From Channa striata (Eukaryota; Chordata; Actinopteri; Anabantiformes; Channidae), in NCBI GenBank assembly GCA_033026295.1, contig CM065188.1, positions 17,315,354 through 17,379,353 of the forward strand: a stretch of 64,000 nt of DNA, in the 5' to 3' direction. This document shows, piece after piece, positions 40,501-50,300 of this stretch. Every line of letters begins with the position of its first letter. Within the stretch, counting starts at the first letter, position 1. The position numbers and the translations under genes are program-made. Under the pieces are notes generated by a model, which did not search any database, was not told where the DNA came from, and saw only the letters and a program-made list of their open reading frames with translations.

Positions 40501-41113
40501 AGTGACAGGAAAAAGCTAAGAGGTCAATGTTCTTATTAACCAAGAGTTTTCCAGTGACCTCTGATCACACAATCTCACGGGATCATAAATATTAGAAGTA
40601 GACAACATCTACTATGTATCAGCAGGTCCTTCCTCCACTCACCACTTGATGTCAGGCTTCAAACAGGTTTGAACAGAGCGAGGGACAAAAATGACAGTGT
40701 GCCAGAGAAACCGATTCTCTTTCAGAACAGTGAGGATGCCGACCAGAACAAGTAGGACACGTGACACCAGTTCGTAAGACTTTGCCCCGGCTCCCAGTGT
40801 GTTTTAGAATCATCTTTAAACCCATTTCTGAATTATTAATTTCTTATGAATCTACTATATATAAGGGCAGGCCAAGTGTGTGCAGCCTTAAAAAACCTTT
40901 TCCACAGCCTCTGACTGAATAATGTCACTGAATGACTGTATTAGATAATTAGCTATAATGTTTTCTTTGAGTTGACTGTGTTTGATTTTTGCCATAAATA
41001 AATGTTGCGCGGCCTTGAGGTTCAGGGTGACCTGTTGTCTCTCTCTCTGACCCACAGACAGCTCCAACCCCTACACCCTGAAACTCTGCTTCTCCACCTC
41101 CTCCCATCTGTGA
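27442..41113 (+). CDS. hnrnpll: hnrnpll: heterogeneous nuclear ribonucleoprotein L-like
   Basis: This nuclear RNA-binding protein has four RRMs and regulates alternative splicing (in mammals, CD45 in T cells). Exons on the plus strand: about 27442-27626 (tentative), 35094-35209, 36556-36793, 36924-37009, 37268-37364, 37515-37587, 37763-37822, 37914-38176, 38305-38426, 38891-39089, 39625-39682, 39885-39982 and 41058-41113 (stop TGA). Identification rests on YVMMMPFKRQALVEF, QNPLYPITTDVLY, KRNGIQAMVEFESV, GADIYAGCCTLKIEYAR, FNLFCLYGNVEK and the ending NPYTLKLCFSTSSHL. These match HNRNPLL better than HNRNPL. Several single-base indels break the frame (near 35188, 38095, 38130, 38334, 38420, 39913), while all splice sites are preserved. 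The first exon is uncertain because its phase does not fit exon 2. Confidence 0.9.
31812..31864. repeat. (TG)n microsatellite
   Basis: About 26 uninterrupted TG dinucleotides within hnrnpll intron 1. Confidence 0.97.
34313..34395. repeat. 14-bp minisatellite (about six copies)
   Basis: Tandem units of tctgtgtgaggggg with the last copy diverged (aggg-c-g). It lies in hnrnpll intron 1, 70 bp before a (TG)n tract. Confidence 0.93.
34463..34504. repeat. (TG)n microsatellite
   Basis: About 21 TG units, in hnrnpll intron 1. Confidence 0.96.
35094..35209 (+). CDS. hnrnpll: hnrnpll exon 2 (start of RRM1)
   Basis: After a ctgcag acceptor the exon encodes ITASPSPVAHIRGLCDAVVE, then ADLVEA. It continues as DKFGNIC only if one base is restored near 35188. 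RRM1 begins at VAHIRGL (human VVHVRGL). Donor gtaaca. Confidence 0.85.
36556..36793 (+). CDS. hnrnpll: hnrnpll exon 3 (RRM1 end, start of RRM2)
   Basis: The exon encodes YVMMMPFKRQALVEFDSVES, then YIADQQAFFNFSTSQRITRP and GNKVLLLSVQNPLYPITT. The RNP1-like strand is RQALVEF. Acceptor cacag, donor gtgagt. This exon is intact in frame. Confidence 0.93.
36924..37009 (+). CDS. hnrnpll: hnrnpll exon 4 (RRM2), ends at a U12 donor
   Basis: The exon encodes DVLYKVCNPIGNVHRIVIFK, then RNGIQAMVE. It ends inside the glutamate codon, directly before ATATCCTCCC, which is a U12-type AT-AC 5' splice site and not a GT donor. The join to exon 5 restores E-F-E-S-V exactly. Confidence 0.9.
37010..37267 (+). other. 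hnrnpll: U12-type AT-AC intron of hnrnpll
   Basis: This 258-nt intron begins with ATATCCTCCC (U12 consensus RTATCCTTT). It ends with TCCTTAAT (branch-site consensus TCCTTAAC, 37248-37255), 12 nt and then AC. There is no GT-AG alternative that keeps the conserved protein. Splicing it joins AMVE to FESVEDAQKAK. It is a substrate of the minor spliceosome. Confidence 0.88.
37268..37364 (+). CDS. hnrnpll: hnrnpll exon 5 (RRM2 end)
   Basis: The exon starts after AC (U12 acceptor) and encodes FESVEDAQKAKLALNGADIY, then AGCCTLKIEYAR, ending at gtaaac. GCCTLKIEYA is the hallmark of the hnRNP L/LL RRM2 C-terminal strand. Confidence 0.93.
37515..37587 (+). CDS. hnrnpll: hnrnpll exon 6
   Basis: The exon encodes PNRLNVVRNDNTSWDYTKPF, then LLHR plus one base. 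It matches the HNRNPLL block PTRLNVIRNDNDSWDYTKPY. Acceptor ctgcag, donor gtagga. Confidence 0.92.
37763..37822 (+). CDS. hnrnpll: hnrnpll exon 7
   Basis: This 60-nt exon encodes ERAKGRQRQAILGDHPSNAY. It matches the HNRNPLL-specific segment GKGRQRQAILGEHPSS, which helps separate it from hnrnpl. Confidence 0.92.
37914..38176 (+). CDS. hnrnpll: hnrnpll exon 8 (proline-rich linker, start of RRM3)
   Basis: The exon encodes PHCPLLPLPTNSRYRR, a low-complexity SSSPPPPPLPPPPPPPFW stretch, then FNLFCLYGNVEK. The conserved SAMVSGLHPTQMNC segment of RRM3 is present in the DNA but in another frame between about 38095 and 38130. Two compensating indels would therefore replace it by an unrelated peptide. 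Confidence 0.85.
38305..38426 (+). CDS. hnrnpll: hnrnpll exon 9 (RRM3)
   Basis: The exon encodes VKFMKSVPGT, then (after removal of one extra G at 38334-38336) ALVEMGDGYAVDRAVTHLNS, then VKVFDKNL. One A is missing near 38416-38421 before the final NVC. Splice sites are intact (gcag / gtgagc). Confidence 0.85.
38891..39089 (+). CDS. hnrnpll: hnrnpll exon 10 (RRM3-RRM4 linker)
   Basis: The exon encodes VSKQQAVIPSQVFELDDGSS, then DFSLTRNNRFNNTQTG and NIIQPPAAILHFYNAP. It is in frame and matches HNRNPLL closely (VSKQHSVVPSQIFELEDGTS). Donor gtcagc. Confidence 0.92.
39625..39682 (+). CDS. hnrnpll: hnrnpll exon 11 (RRM4)
   Basis: This 58-nt exon encodes LCAEHNVPNFTKFKVFDAK. It matches LCNDHEVLTFIKYKVFDAK of human HNRNPLL. 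Acceptor ctgcag, donor gtgagt. Confidence 0.9.
39885..39982 (+). CDS. hnrnpll: hnrnpll exon 12 (RRM4)
   Basis: The exon encodes PSSKTLSGLL, then (with one G restored near 39913) EFDGKTEAVEALTVLNHHQI and RIP. Donor gtgagt. Confidence 0.88.
41058..41113 (+). CDS. hnrnpll: hnrnpll terminal coding exon
   Basis: The exon encodes NSSNPYTLKLCFSTSSHL followed by TGA at 41111-41113, the invariant C-terminus of hnRNP L/LL proteins. Acceptor cccacag. Confidence 0.93.
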
Positions 41114-41602
41114 GCCAGAAACAGGACGGCCCCCACACACACGCCCTGAACATCCAGGATCAGGCAGAGGGAAAGTTTGTGAGGCCGCACTGAAGATTGT
41201 AGTGTGTTTTTGACTCACTGCAGCTGGAGGTCCGAGTCATGAAGAAGAAAAGCAGCTGAATGACGTGAGGAAATCCTGTCCGACAGTTCAGATCAAAACA
41301 GTAAATGACTTTGTCGTCCACAAAAGACCCTTTTGATAAAGAATCAGTCACAATGAAACAGATTTTTGTAGGTGAAATGTTTGTTGCTGAATCAAATCTC
41401 AGGTAGGAATCACTAAAAACTGCAAAGACAGATGTTTTATGTGATTTTTTTTTTTTTTTTGGAACAAATTGAATTAAATTTTAATCTGTACTGTTTTTTA
41501 TTTTTTGGTTTGGCTTTCATATGTATTTATTTTTGTATTTTTATGATGAGTGAGGCTTTACATTACATTCAGTACAGGGTTATTCTTCTAAAGTTCCAGA
41601 GT

Positions 41603-41637
<35 letters not shown>

Positions 41638-43900
41638 CCGGACAGTGATGCACATTGTAGCATATACAATATGTAGGTGCACAGGAAGAAGATGTGACGT
41701 AGCGTGAAGGTACCTGAGGGCACAGGTGGTAGTTGTAATGGCCACCGCTTCTGTTACCGAGAGTACAGGGTGAACATGACACACCAGTCATCTGCTGTGA
41801 TTTATTTCCAATGCGTCACGTCTTTAACATCGGAGGGTACAGAGAAAAATCAGGATTAGTCAACGACATAAATAACTAAATAAGCACAGGGTGCAATTAA
41901 TTGTTTTCTCCTTGGAGCAAATATGTTTCAGGGAGAAAACTTCCCATTCAGTACTGTCACTGTATGAACTGTAAATTTCACTGTGGTTGTTATGGAGTAT
42001 AAAAATGAAAGGGGCGAGTCATCCGTCATCAACAGACAAACCGGCTTTCAGCTCGTTTCCGTGGTTATAGCCACATGGTATCAAACTTCCACATGTGTCG
42101 ATGTCGACGCATCCACGACATACGCCCACATCTGTCCCTTCGAAAAACGCTTCTGTTTTTAAAAAAAGCCCTTTCATAGACGTGGTTTTATCGACTATTG
42201 GGAAGTAACTGCAGGTTCTCAAACATCAGTCACTTAAAGTCAAACTGAACTAAACTGTTACAGTTGTGGGAACAGCTGGACAGCAGTGTGTCTGTCCCCG
42301 TCTCTGTCTGCAGAGACTCGGCCTGCCCAGTCCTAATGTTTACTGTCTGGTTATTAAAACCTTTGAGCTCTTTTTTTATTTACTGGGGTTTGTCTCTGAT
42401 TGCCTCTGACTGACAAATGTCAGCTGTCCCACCGGTGCTGCCAGGTGTTTGGTCTAACAGGCATTTGGATGTTGGAACCGTTGCCAGTTACAGTGAAACA
42501 ACATTTTGCAGGAATCAGCCAGTACGTTAAAGGGACGATGACACAACCACAAACACGTGCTGGTGCTAGAGGAAACACCTGGAAATGCACAAAGTCGGAT
42601 TCCTCCTCTGGGGACCATGAACTGTGTGCAGGACATCCAGCTGTTGAGATATTGACCTTCCACCTAAATTGTTGGACTGACCCACCAAAAACATCCACAA
42701 CCTCACCCCACAGCGTGCTCTGTGATCTGCATGGATTAATTCACAGGCCTTTTATCACCTGTTCTGATTAATCCCATTAAGCTTCTTTTGATTTTTCAAT
42801 TCATCTATTCTTTGAATTAATCTATTACTAAAATTTTTCATTTGAATTCATCAGTCGTTTATATTTTAATATTTTATTCAATCGTATTCTCTCTAAACCA
42901 ACAAACATGACAAGACTTTATTCCCCAGACAGAAACTAGCCCGTCTTACCTGGTCATCTGTGTTTTATGGACTAATAGAAGGTGTCTCCACAATATCAGC
43001 GATTGAACCTGGAACTTTTTCGTTTTGCGCTGGTGCCGTCTTCATTTACTCTTCATCCGTAACACATACACTGATATTTGGACATATTAAAATCCTCACA
43101 AGTCTTCCCTGGTTGCAGAGATATACTCATTTTATTTTGGGCGTGTAATTTTGAGCAGAGGCCTAAAACTAGGCCAAGGGATCAAAGGGTTAAAAGCAAG
43201 AGCTTGTTCCATTCAGGTTCAATGAATGTGGTGCAATTTGCATTTAATCAATTCAACAGCAAAATCAGAAGCAGAGCTCACAGATCCGTTACTGACAGGA
43301 GCTGTCATCCGTCCGGCCTGGCTTCAGCTGACACTCCACCACACGAACAGACTGTAAATGCAACGCAGAGGAAACCGGGTCTGGACCTGCAGCCTCCAGT
43401 CGGAGACCACTGCTTCTCTTTAAGGAACGCGTGGACTGAAAGGACAAAAACTCTGGACTGGTTTAAAAAGGTGGTTGGTGCCAGAATGACAAAAATCTCC
43501 TTTATGGTTCCTGAGCAGCTGGAATCTTTTCACATGTTTGATTCAACTTGTATTTTTAGATCTGAAATGAGAATAAATATAGTTTTTTTAATGTTAGGCA
43601 TTTAGAGAATCCGGAATAAATTGATCAAGAGCTGAAAAGCACGGCTGTTAAGAGTGAAATTCAGACTGTAGAAATTCTGAAAGAGTCCAATATTCCAGTG
43701 AAATACGTTCAGAAATATTCATTTCCATATTCAGTATGTGTCCATATTCAGGCTGACGCAGTGATTTTCTTCCACAAGTGTAAAAATCATAGTGGAGTTA
43801 AAGAAACCGCATTATTACCTACTGACGTGGAGTCAAAGAATCGAAACGAACTGGCTCCGGCCCACGGAGCCGGATCTGGGCTCCGTGCTCGCTTCCTTCC
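41114..43900. other. hnrnpll 3' UTR and spacer to atl2
   Basis: This stretch contains a (TG)n tract (41602-41635), a T-run (about 41447-41460) and AT-rich DNA. No AATAAA was placed with confidence close to the hnrnpll stop; an ATTAAA occurs at about 42353. No further gene was recognised. Confidence 0.5.
41602..41635. repeat. (TG)n microsatellite
   Basis: About 16 TG units downstream of hnrnpll. Confidence 0.95.
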
Positions 43901-44340
43901 CGACACCAGGGGGCGCTGTCCGGATGGATTTAGCACCCGGCGGACAGCAGCGCGCTGTGACGTCAGAGCTGTGCCGCTAGCAGCGGGTCAGGAAAGATGG
44001 CGGCGGAGCAGAGTAGGTCGGAGCAGCGGAATCACGCCAACAGCGTCTTTAATCAAGGTGAGTCCGCGCAGCCGGCGGCCGAGTCCAGGCGCCGCCGCCG
44101 CCGCGCGTCTCCGGGCCCGACGGACGCCGCGCAGCCGCCGCCGCCGCCGCTGCCGCTCCGCTCCGCTGAATAATCGCATCCTCTGTCGTCCCGCGGTCCC
44201 CGAAACACGGCGCCTCGTCGCCGGGGACACCGTCCACCTGTCCCCGCTGCGCTGGACGCGCGTTAGCCGCCCGAGGTCCGGCTGACGTCTCGCTCATTGT
44301 CCGCGGGTCCCGCTGCAAACAGCCGCTGGTTCGCAGCTAA
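43890..44340 (+). promoter_or_regulatory. atl2: CpG-island promoter and first-exon region of atl2
   Basis: This is a very GC- and CpG-rich block with (gcc)n runs (cgccgccgccgccgcgcgtc) surrounding the first ATG at 43997. The island extends into intron 1. The AAGATGGCGG context is both a Kozak match and a YY1-like site, typical of vertebrate housekeeping promoters. Confidence 0.7.
43997..44057 (+). CDS. atl2: atl2 exon 1
   Basis: The start ATG lies in the AAGATGGCGG context and encodes [20 protein letters not shown] plus one base, then gtgagt. The phase (1) fits exon 2. The atlastin N-terminus is poorly conserved, so the assignment rests on position and phase. Confidence 0.8.
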
Positions 44341-47300
44341 CGCTAATAGCCTGGGAGCTAGCCGAACTCCGGGCGGTACCGGGCTTTAATGGACCCAGGA
44401 AAGACCTTCACCGGCTCCACGAGCCTCCTGGAACCTCAATGAAGAACTGAGAAGAACCGGGACCAATTCAGCCCATCGTCGGTTCTTCCTGCGCTGCTTC
44501 ACGCTTTGGTTTGTCGAAGCACGTCACGTTATTTCTTGATTCCATCTTTTATTGAGGTTTGTTTTCCTTCAACTAGTTTTACGGAGGTTCTGGTCTCGGA
44601 CGTCTTCGGCCCCTGGACCATCTGCTGGTTCATTCGTGTATATATTAAAATGTTTCACCAGCAGTTATGTTTTATTGTCGGTGCATGATGACTTCAGAAA
44701 ACCTGGGTCATGCCAATATCACAGTTTGGAAACACTGTCACCATGTGTGCAGGACTGTTCTGATCTTTTCAGTCACATAATTAGGAAATACTTTATGTGC
44801 TGCTGGTTAGTTTGCTTCAGTCAGTGAAAAATACACTGTTCGTTTCTGTCTTTGATCAGGTCTGTTGGTTTGCACAGAACCAGAGTGTGTTAGTGACGCC
44901 ACAAGACCACTGACCGTGTTCGGTCTCGGCCGCTGACCGTGTTCGGTCTCGGCCGCTGACCGTGTTCGGTCTCGGCCGCTGACCGTGTTCGGTCTCGGCC
45001 GCTGACCGTGTTCGGTCTCAGCCCTTTCATCACAGTGACCACGTCGTTCTGCTCGGTGTCTGGGACAGGACAGGTCTGTCAGCTGATGGATCCTGCCGAA
45101 GCTGCTTTTGTTACCTGCCCTTAGGAGCGGTTTCGTCTTTGACTTGGTGTCCACCAGCAGCGTGGATCCACTGGGGCAGTTTGACACAAGATGATGAAGG
45201 TTCCCTCCTGTAACAGCGAGAAGCTTGGAGAGACTCGATGTGTGGGGCGAACGCGTCACATCAGGAGTCGCCTGATGCCCCTGCCCGGTGTAGCTGATGC
45301 CTCCTTTTGCAGATTTTGCGCTGATGTTCTGCTCCTCAAACCCGACACTGCTGCTGCGGGACAAGAATCCCCTCTAGCGTCTGTATGCTGAGAACACCTG
45401 AGTACCTGAAGTGTTGTTTTTGCCCACACACGATAACTGGCATTTTAAAAGAAGCGCTGTATAAGGCCCGGGTCAGAACTGATCACTGATGGCCCACATC
45501 CCACTGAGGGTCTCCTGAGTAGGAACACGTGTTCCCAGGCCTGGAGAGCGAGTTCAGGTGAAACACACGTTTAAATTTGAGGTGCAGCGTAGTCATTCGA
45601 GCACATGTCAGACCACATTCCTCCCTGATGGGTGAAATAATAGTGTGTGTGTGTGTGTGTGTGCACCGCTGTGACGAAAACAACACATCTAAAGTGAGAA
45701 TACAGTGGCCAACGTGACCGGTTAGATGAGTAAAAGACTGATGTCACACGGGTCTGAAGCTTGAAAATCATTTTTTGCATTTTTGCTCGCTACTTAACTT
45801 TGCCTTCCTGAGGCAGCGCATGCTGTCCACAGATCACTGGGACACGGAAATCTAACAGGTCACTGGAATTATCCAGACTGGAGTCTCAGTTAAGGCGAAC
45901 GTTGTCCAAGAAGCATCACATGGCCACATCTGATTGAACACGGTCATGCAACGAGGTCACGGGTTTCATTCCTGAACCCGATGGGGGTTGCGCCCTTCTC
46001 CAGGAATGAAACGTGTGTATTTACACAGATCTTTGAAGCTGATTTGCGACATGACGCCTCCCAGCTGTGACCCGACATGAAGGCAAAGGCACCAAGGAAC
46101 GGACGGCGGCTCCTTCCTGAAATGACGGGATGAAGTGTAAGAACAGTGCTAGTTCACTAAAGTGTAACCGCCATAGAAGGAGCGTGACGGCCGACAGCTC
46201 CGTTTACTGTAAACCTCCAGTCATCCCATCATAGCCGTGATCATTTTACCTTTTTTTTTTCTCACCAGTGCTTAACCATCGGCTTGGAGCAGCAGGAGAT
46301 CAGAAAACGTCTTCACCTGTCGACATTAGAGTTTATTGATGCTTGTGGGAGAACTCGGCCACGACGATCGCGGTCTGTGTGGACGGAGTTCAGAATATAT
46401 TTAAATGGAATTGCCCGTGTCCCAGTTTATATAATGTTTAGCAGCTTTTAAATATGGGTTTATGTTCTCGGATTGTGTTCAGCGGAGCACACATGCATCT
46501 TTGTGTTTCTGTCCTGACAACTGCAATGGCGTTAAACTTTGAATTATTGAAGGTTTCATCTGAATGATTATTAATGGTTAGGAGATGCTGCTGTGATCTA
46601 GGCAGGTGATTGGCTGTGTAGTTTAAACCTGCTCTGCTGGAGGAAAAACATGTGAAGGCCTGTTTTATGTGTGACTCTGTATATCCACACAGCTAGTTTA
46701 TTGTTTGCTTTTTGATCTTTATTAAAAAAAACATTAATAAATCACTTTTAAGTAGAAATGTGAAAGTGCAGAGGAAATGAGCAGAGTTGATAAATCCGTG
46801 TGTGTCATTGAGGTCGAGGTGGGTGGTGGAGTCTTTTGGCCACCTGATTTAAAACGAGTAAAAATCTGTAACACTGTTATTTATCACACATTTCCATGTT
46901 CTTCTGAAAGGAGATGATAACGTTTATGTTGCCACACAGACAAGCCAGTTGGACCAACAAGGAGACATATCTGCCAGGCATTTATTGCACAGTCAAGTCG
47001 TGGGCTTTTGCTGCTTTGTTGGGAAGCGCTGTATCCACAATGTGTCTTTCTATTAATTCAGAGGATATTACGTTACATAAGTGTTTATATTTTATGGATT
47101 TGTGGAGAATATATATTTTGTGGATGCGTGAGGCTGCTGGTAACATTTGGTTTTCCCATTGTTAATGAAATGGAAAATACTGACTGCAGCTACATTCTGG
47201 ATCAAGTTTTTAGGCGATAGTTGGTTTAAAAGAAAACAAATTCCTCAGCAATTCCACCAGAAACTGTTTTCAGTATTTACCTGCACCAGAGGTTTTATTC

Positions 47301-50300
47301 TGTAGCTTGTTTAACTGCACGTTTCCCTCTCAGGCTCCCACAGGTTGAAACTAGACATAACCCAGATGAAGCGTGAAGACGGTGATGACGACCTGCGGGA
47401 CGGGGAGGAGGAGGAGGAGGAGGAGGAGGACCTGGGTTTACCCCGGCCCGTGCAGATTGTGGTGGCCAATGAGGAGGAGCACTCGTTTCGCTGCAGGAGG
47501 AGGTACTGGAGCGGCTTTTGCTGCAGGAGGAGGTGCAGGACCTCCACGTGGTTGTCGTCTCTGTGGCCGGCGCCTTCCGCAAGGGCAAGTCCTTCCTGCT
47601 GGACTTCATGCTGCGCTACATGTACAAACAGGTACGTGCTAAGTTGAACACGCTACTGTGAAAAAAACAAAACGGTCTCTGTTAATACTAATATGAAAGA
47701 ATGTTAACGGCCAGTAATGACTAGTTTCCTCTTTTTTTTTTCAACTTGTTCTTCAAAAGCACAGTGGTTCCGCCTTGACTTTGGACATACAGTAGTAGTT
47801 CCTGAAAACACTCATACAGCTGAATAAAATGCACCTGCTCATCAAAACATGCAAACAGCTAAAATCTTAAGATTGTGTTTTTAAATTTTTAGTTGGGGTC
47901 TGCAGGCTTATGATCGGTATGTGAATTCCTGTGAACTGCATCACTCTGGTTTTAGCTTTAATAGATGTGTCTGTTTAAGCCTATGAACTAGGAATTAACC
48001 ATAATTAAACATAAATCACCAAACTTTGAATGGCAGCATTTATCATTGAGTTCTGAACCTGTCAGTTACTTTCAGATCTTTATTCAACAGATGGATTTAC
48101 ACCAGTTTTATTATTTTGTAGAGACACAAGTTTGACATGACCCGTGTAGATTATTTCTGACTAAAGCCTAAAAGAAACATATTACAATATTAAACAGCTG
48201 GAACTGTTAAAGACAAATGTTTCTTTGTTGCTTCCTGACAAATGACTAAGTGGATGACTCAGTAATTTTTCTGCGACTTTATCAATTATGTCAGCTTTAT
48301 TTTAGATCATTTGAGCTGCTGCATCATACCCTGCAGCCAGACAGTAAAATGGTGGCAGGTTTTTGTGGAAACTGACCTTAGTGTACAGCATGTGTTGGCC
48401 TGTTTGACCTTTGACCTCATCTACATACGGTGAGCATTGAGGAACGCACTGGGCTGTTAAGACGATTTCAGGCTGACGCCATACAGGGTGTGTGTGTGTG
48501 TGTGTGTGTGGCCGGACTGCGGCCCGTTTAGTCGCCCGATAAGCCTCGTAGGTCAGGTCATGGTGGTGCTGCCGTTCACATGACGCTTACGCAGATCTTA
48601 GAATCGCCTGGAAAAGACATTTGACCATCTTGAGCACCTGACTTTATCCCAGTTATTTCATTTACCAAAGCAGACATAGGATAAAAGCAATATTCTAGTT
48701 TCTGACGTTGACGCTATCACCTCTTGTCTTCCTGCAGTCATCTAGTTCCTGGATTGGCAGTGACAATGACCCTCTGACTGGTTTCAAATGGCGGCGGCTG
48801 TGAGAGAGGGAGACCACGGGCATCCTGGCCTGGAGTGAGGTGTTTGTGGTGGATAAACCAGATGGATCGAAGGTCTGTTCACAGCTAACGCTGAGCCATA
48901 ACCGTCTGAACGGGTTTTCGTTTTCACCCAAAGCAGTAATGATGGGTTTAGTTGGAGGAAGAGCTGCGGAAATTCAATAAATGTTTTTGTTCTTGCAGGT
49001 TGCAGTTCTACTGATGGACACACAAGGTGCGTTCGACAGCCAGTCGACCATCAAAGACTGCGCCACACTGTTCGCTCTGAGCACCATGACCAGCTCTGTC
49101 CAGGTCAGCTGTCTTTCCTTTCCCTGGCATTAGTGTTTAAAGTCTAAGTTTGGAGCTTTGGGCCCATGGTTTTAACAGGTGCAGGTATTTGCTGTGTTTC
49201 AGGTGTACAACCTGTCCCAGAATGTCCAGGAAGATGACCTTCAGCACCTCCAGGTATGTCCGTTTGTCTGAGACAAAACCATACATTTGAACGGAGTATC
49301 GGAATAACTATTCTACGCTGAATCTGTGGCTGCTCTAAACCTCCATGAGCCGGATCAAAAAGATAATGCGTCCTTATCCAGGATTCATGCTTGGTGCAGA
49401 AGCTGACCCAAAACCCGCGTGCACTGCAGTTACCTGATCCGAGCCGGGGGCTGTTTGCCAGCCGTCTTTTGAACCTCTGTGTTGAGGTGGAGAGTGTTTG
49501 TTTCAGAGGAAACTGACAGAAGCTCTTTCTTTTCCACCCCCTGCCAGCTGATACACACTGATAAGAAACCACAATGACATGAACAAGAAAACCAGGCAGA
49601 CATGCTGTAGAGCTGCCCACAGTGCCAGAGAGCAGCAAGTTTAACAGCCCAGCGTGTGATCCGTCACAGAACGTAAGGGCTCCTCTGTGCGCTGGCCACA
49701 CTTGGCTTGTCAGCATCTGAGCACATCTGTGAGCTGTGGGAAAGCTGCTGTTAGAAAAAAAAAGGAAACCCTTCAGCCAGACCAGACACTCCACTGGTAA
49801 CGTTTCTTCAGTCCAAATCACTTGGTCAGGACACCTCCAACAAAATGACACTTGCTCACGTCAGACGGCAAAATTTCCCAACAAAGCCTTCGTGTAAAGC
49901 TTTTGCTCTGTCTCGGAACCACTGCACACCCAGCCTTTCGCTTGCTGACAGCTGCTGAGTTTATTAAATGCATTTGTCCTTGAAGTGCGTAAAATTGTCC
50001 AGGAACACTAGTCCTGTTCTCATCAACCCCTCCCAGCCCTAAAGACAAGGACCCTGACTGCTTTTGTGTCTTCACAGAGCAGTTCTGCTGCTAGACTAAT
50101 CCAATAGATTAAAGGCAGAACATCTTGTTTTGAAGAAGAGTGAAACGCTCCATATGAGGTGGTGGTTTTGTGTGTGTTGGTTTCGGATTAACTGTTGAGC
50201 TGAACCCAGCAGGCAGCCATGTGAGGCAGAAAGCAGCTGACCACGGAAGAAATCTTTCGCTGGAGAAAGTGTGTTTTTTTTTTTTTTTTTCTCCCCCTGC

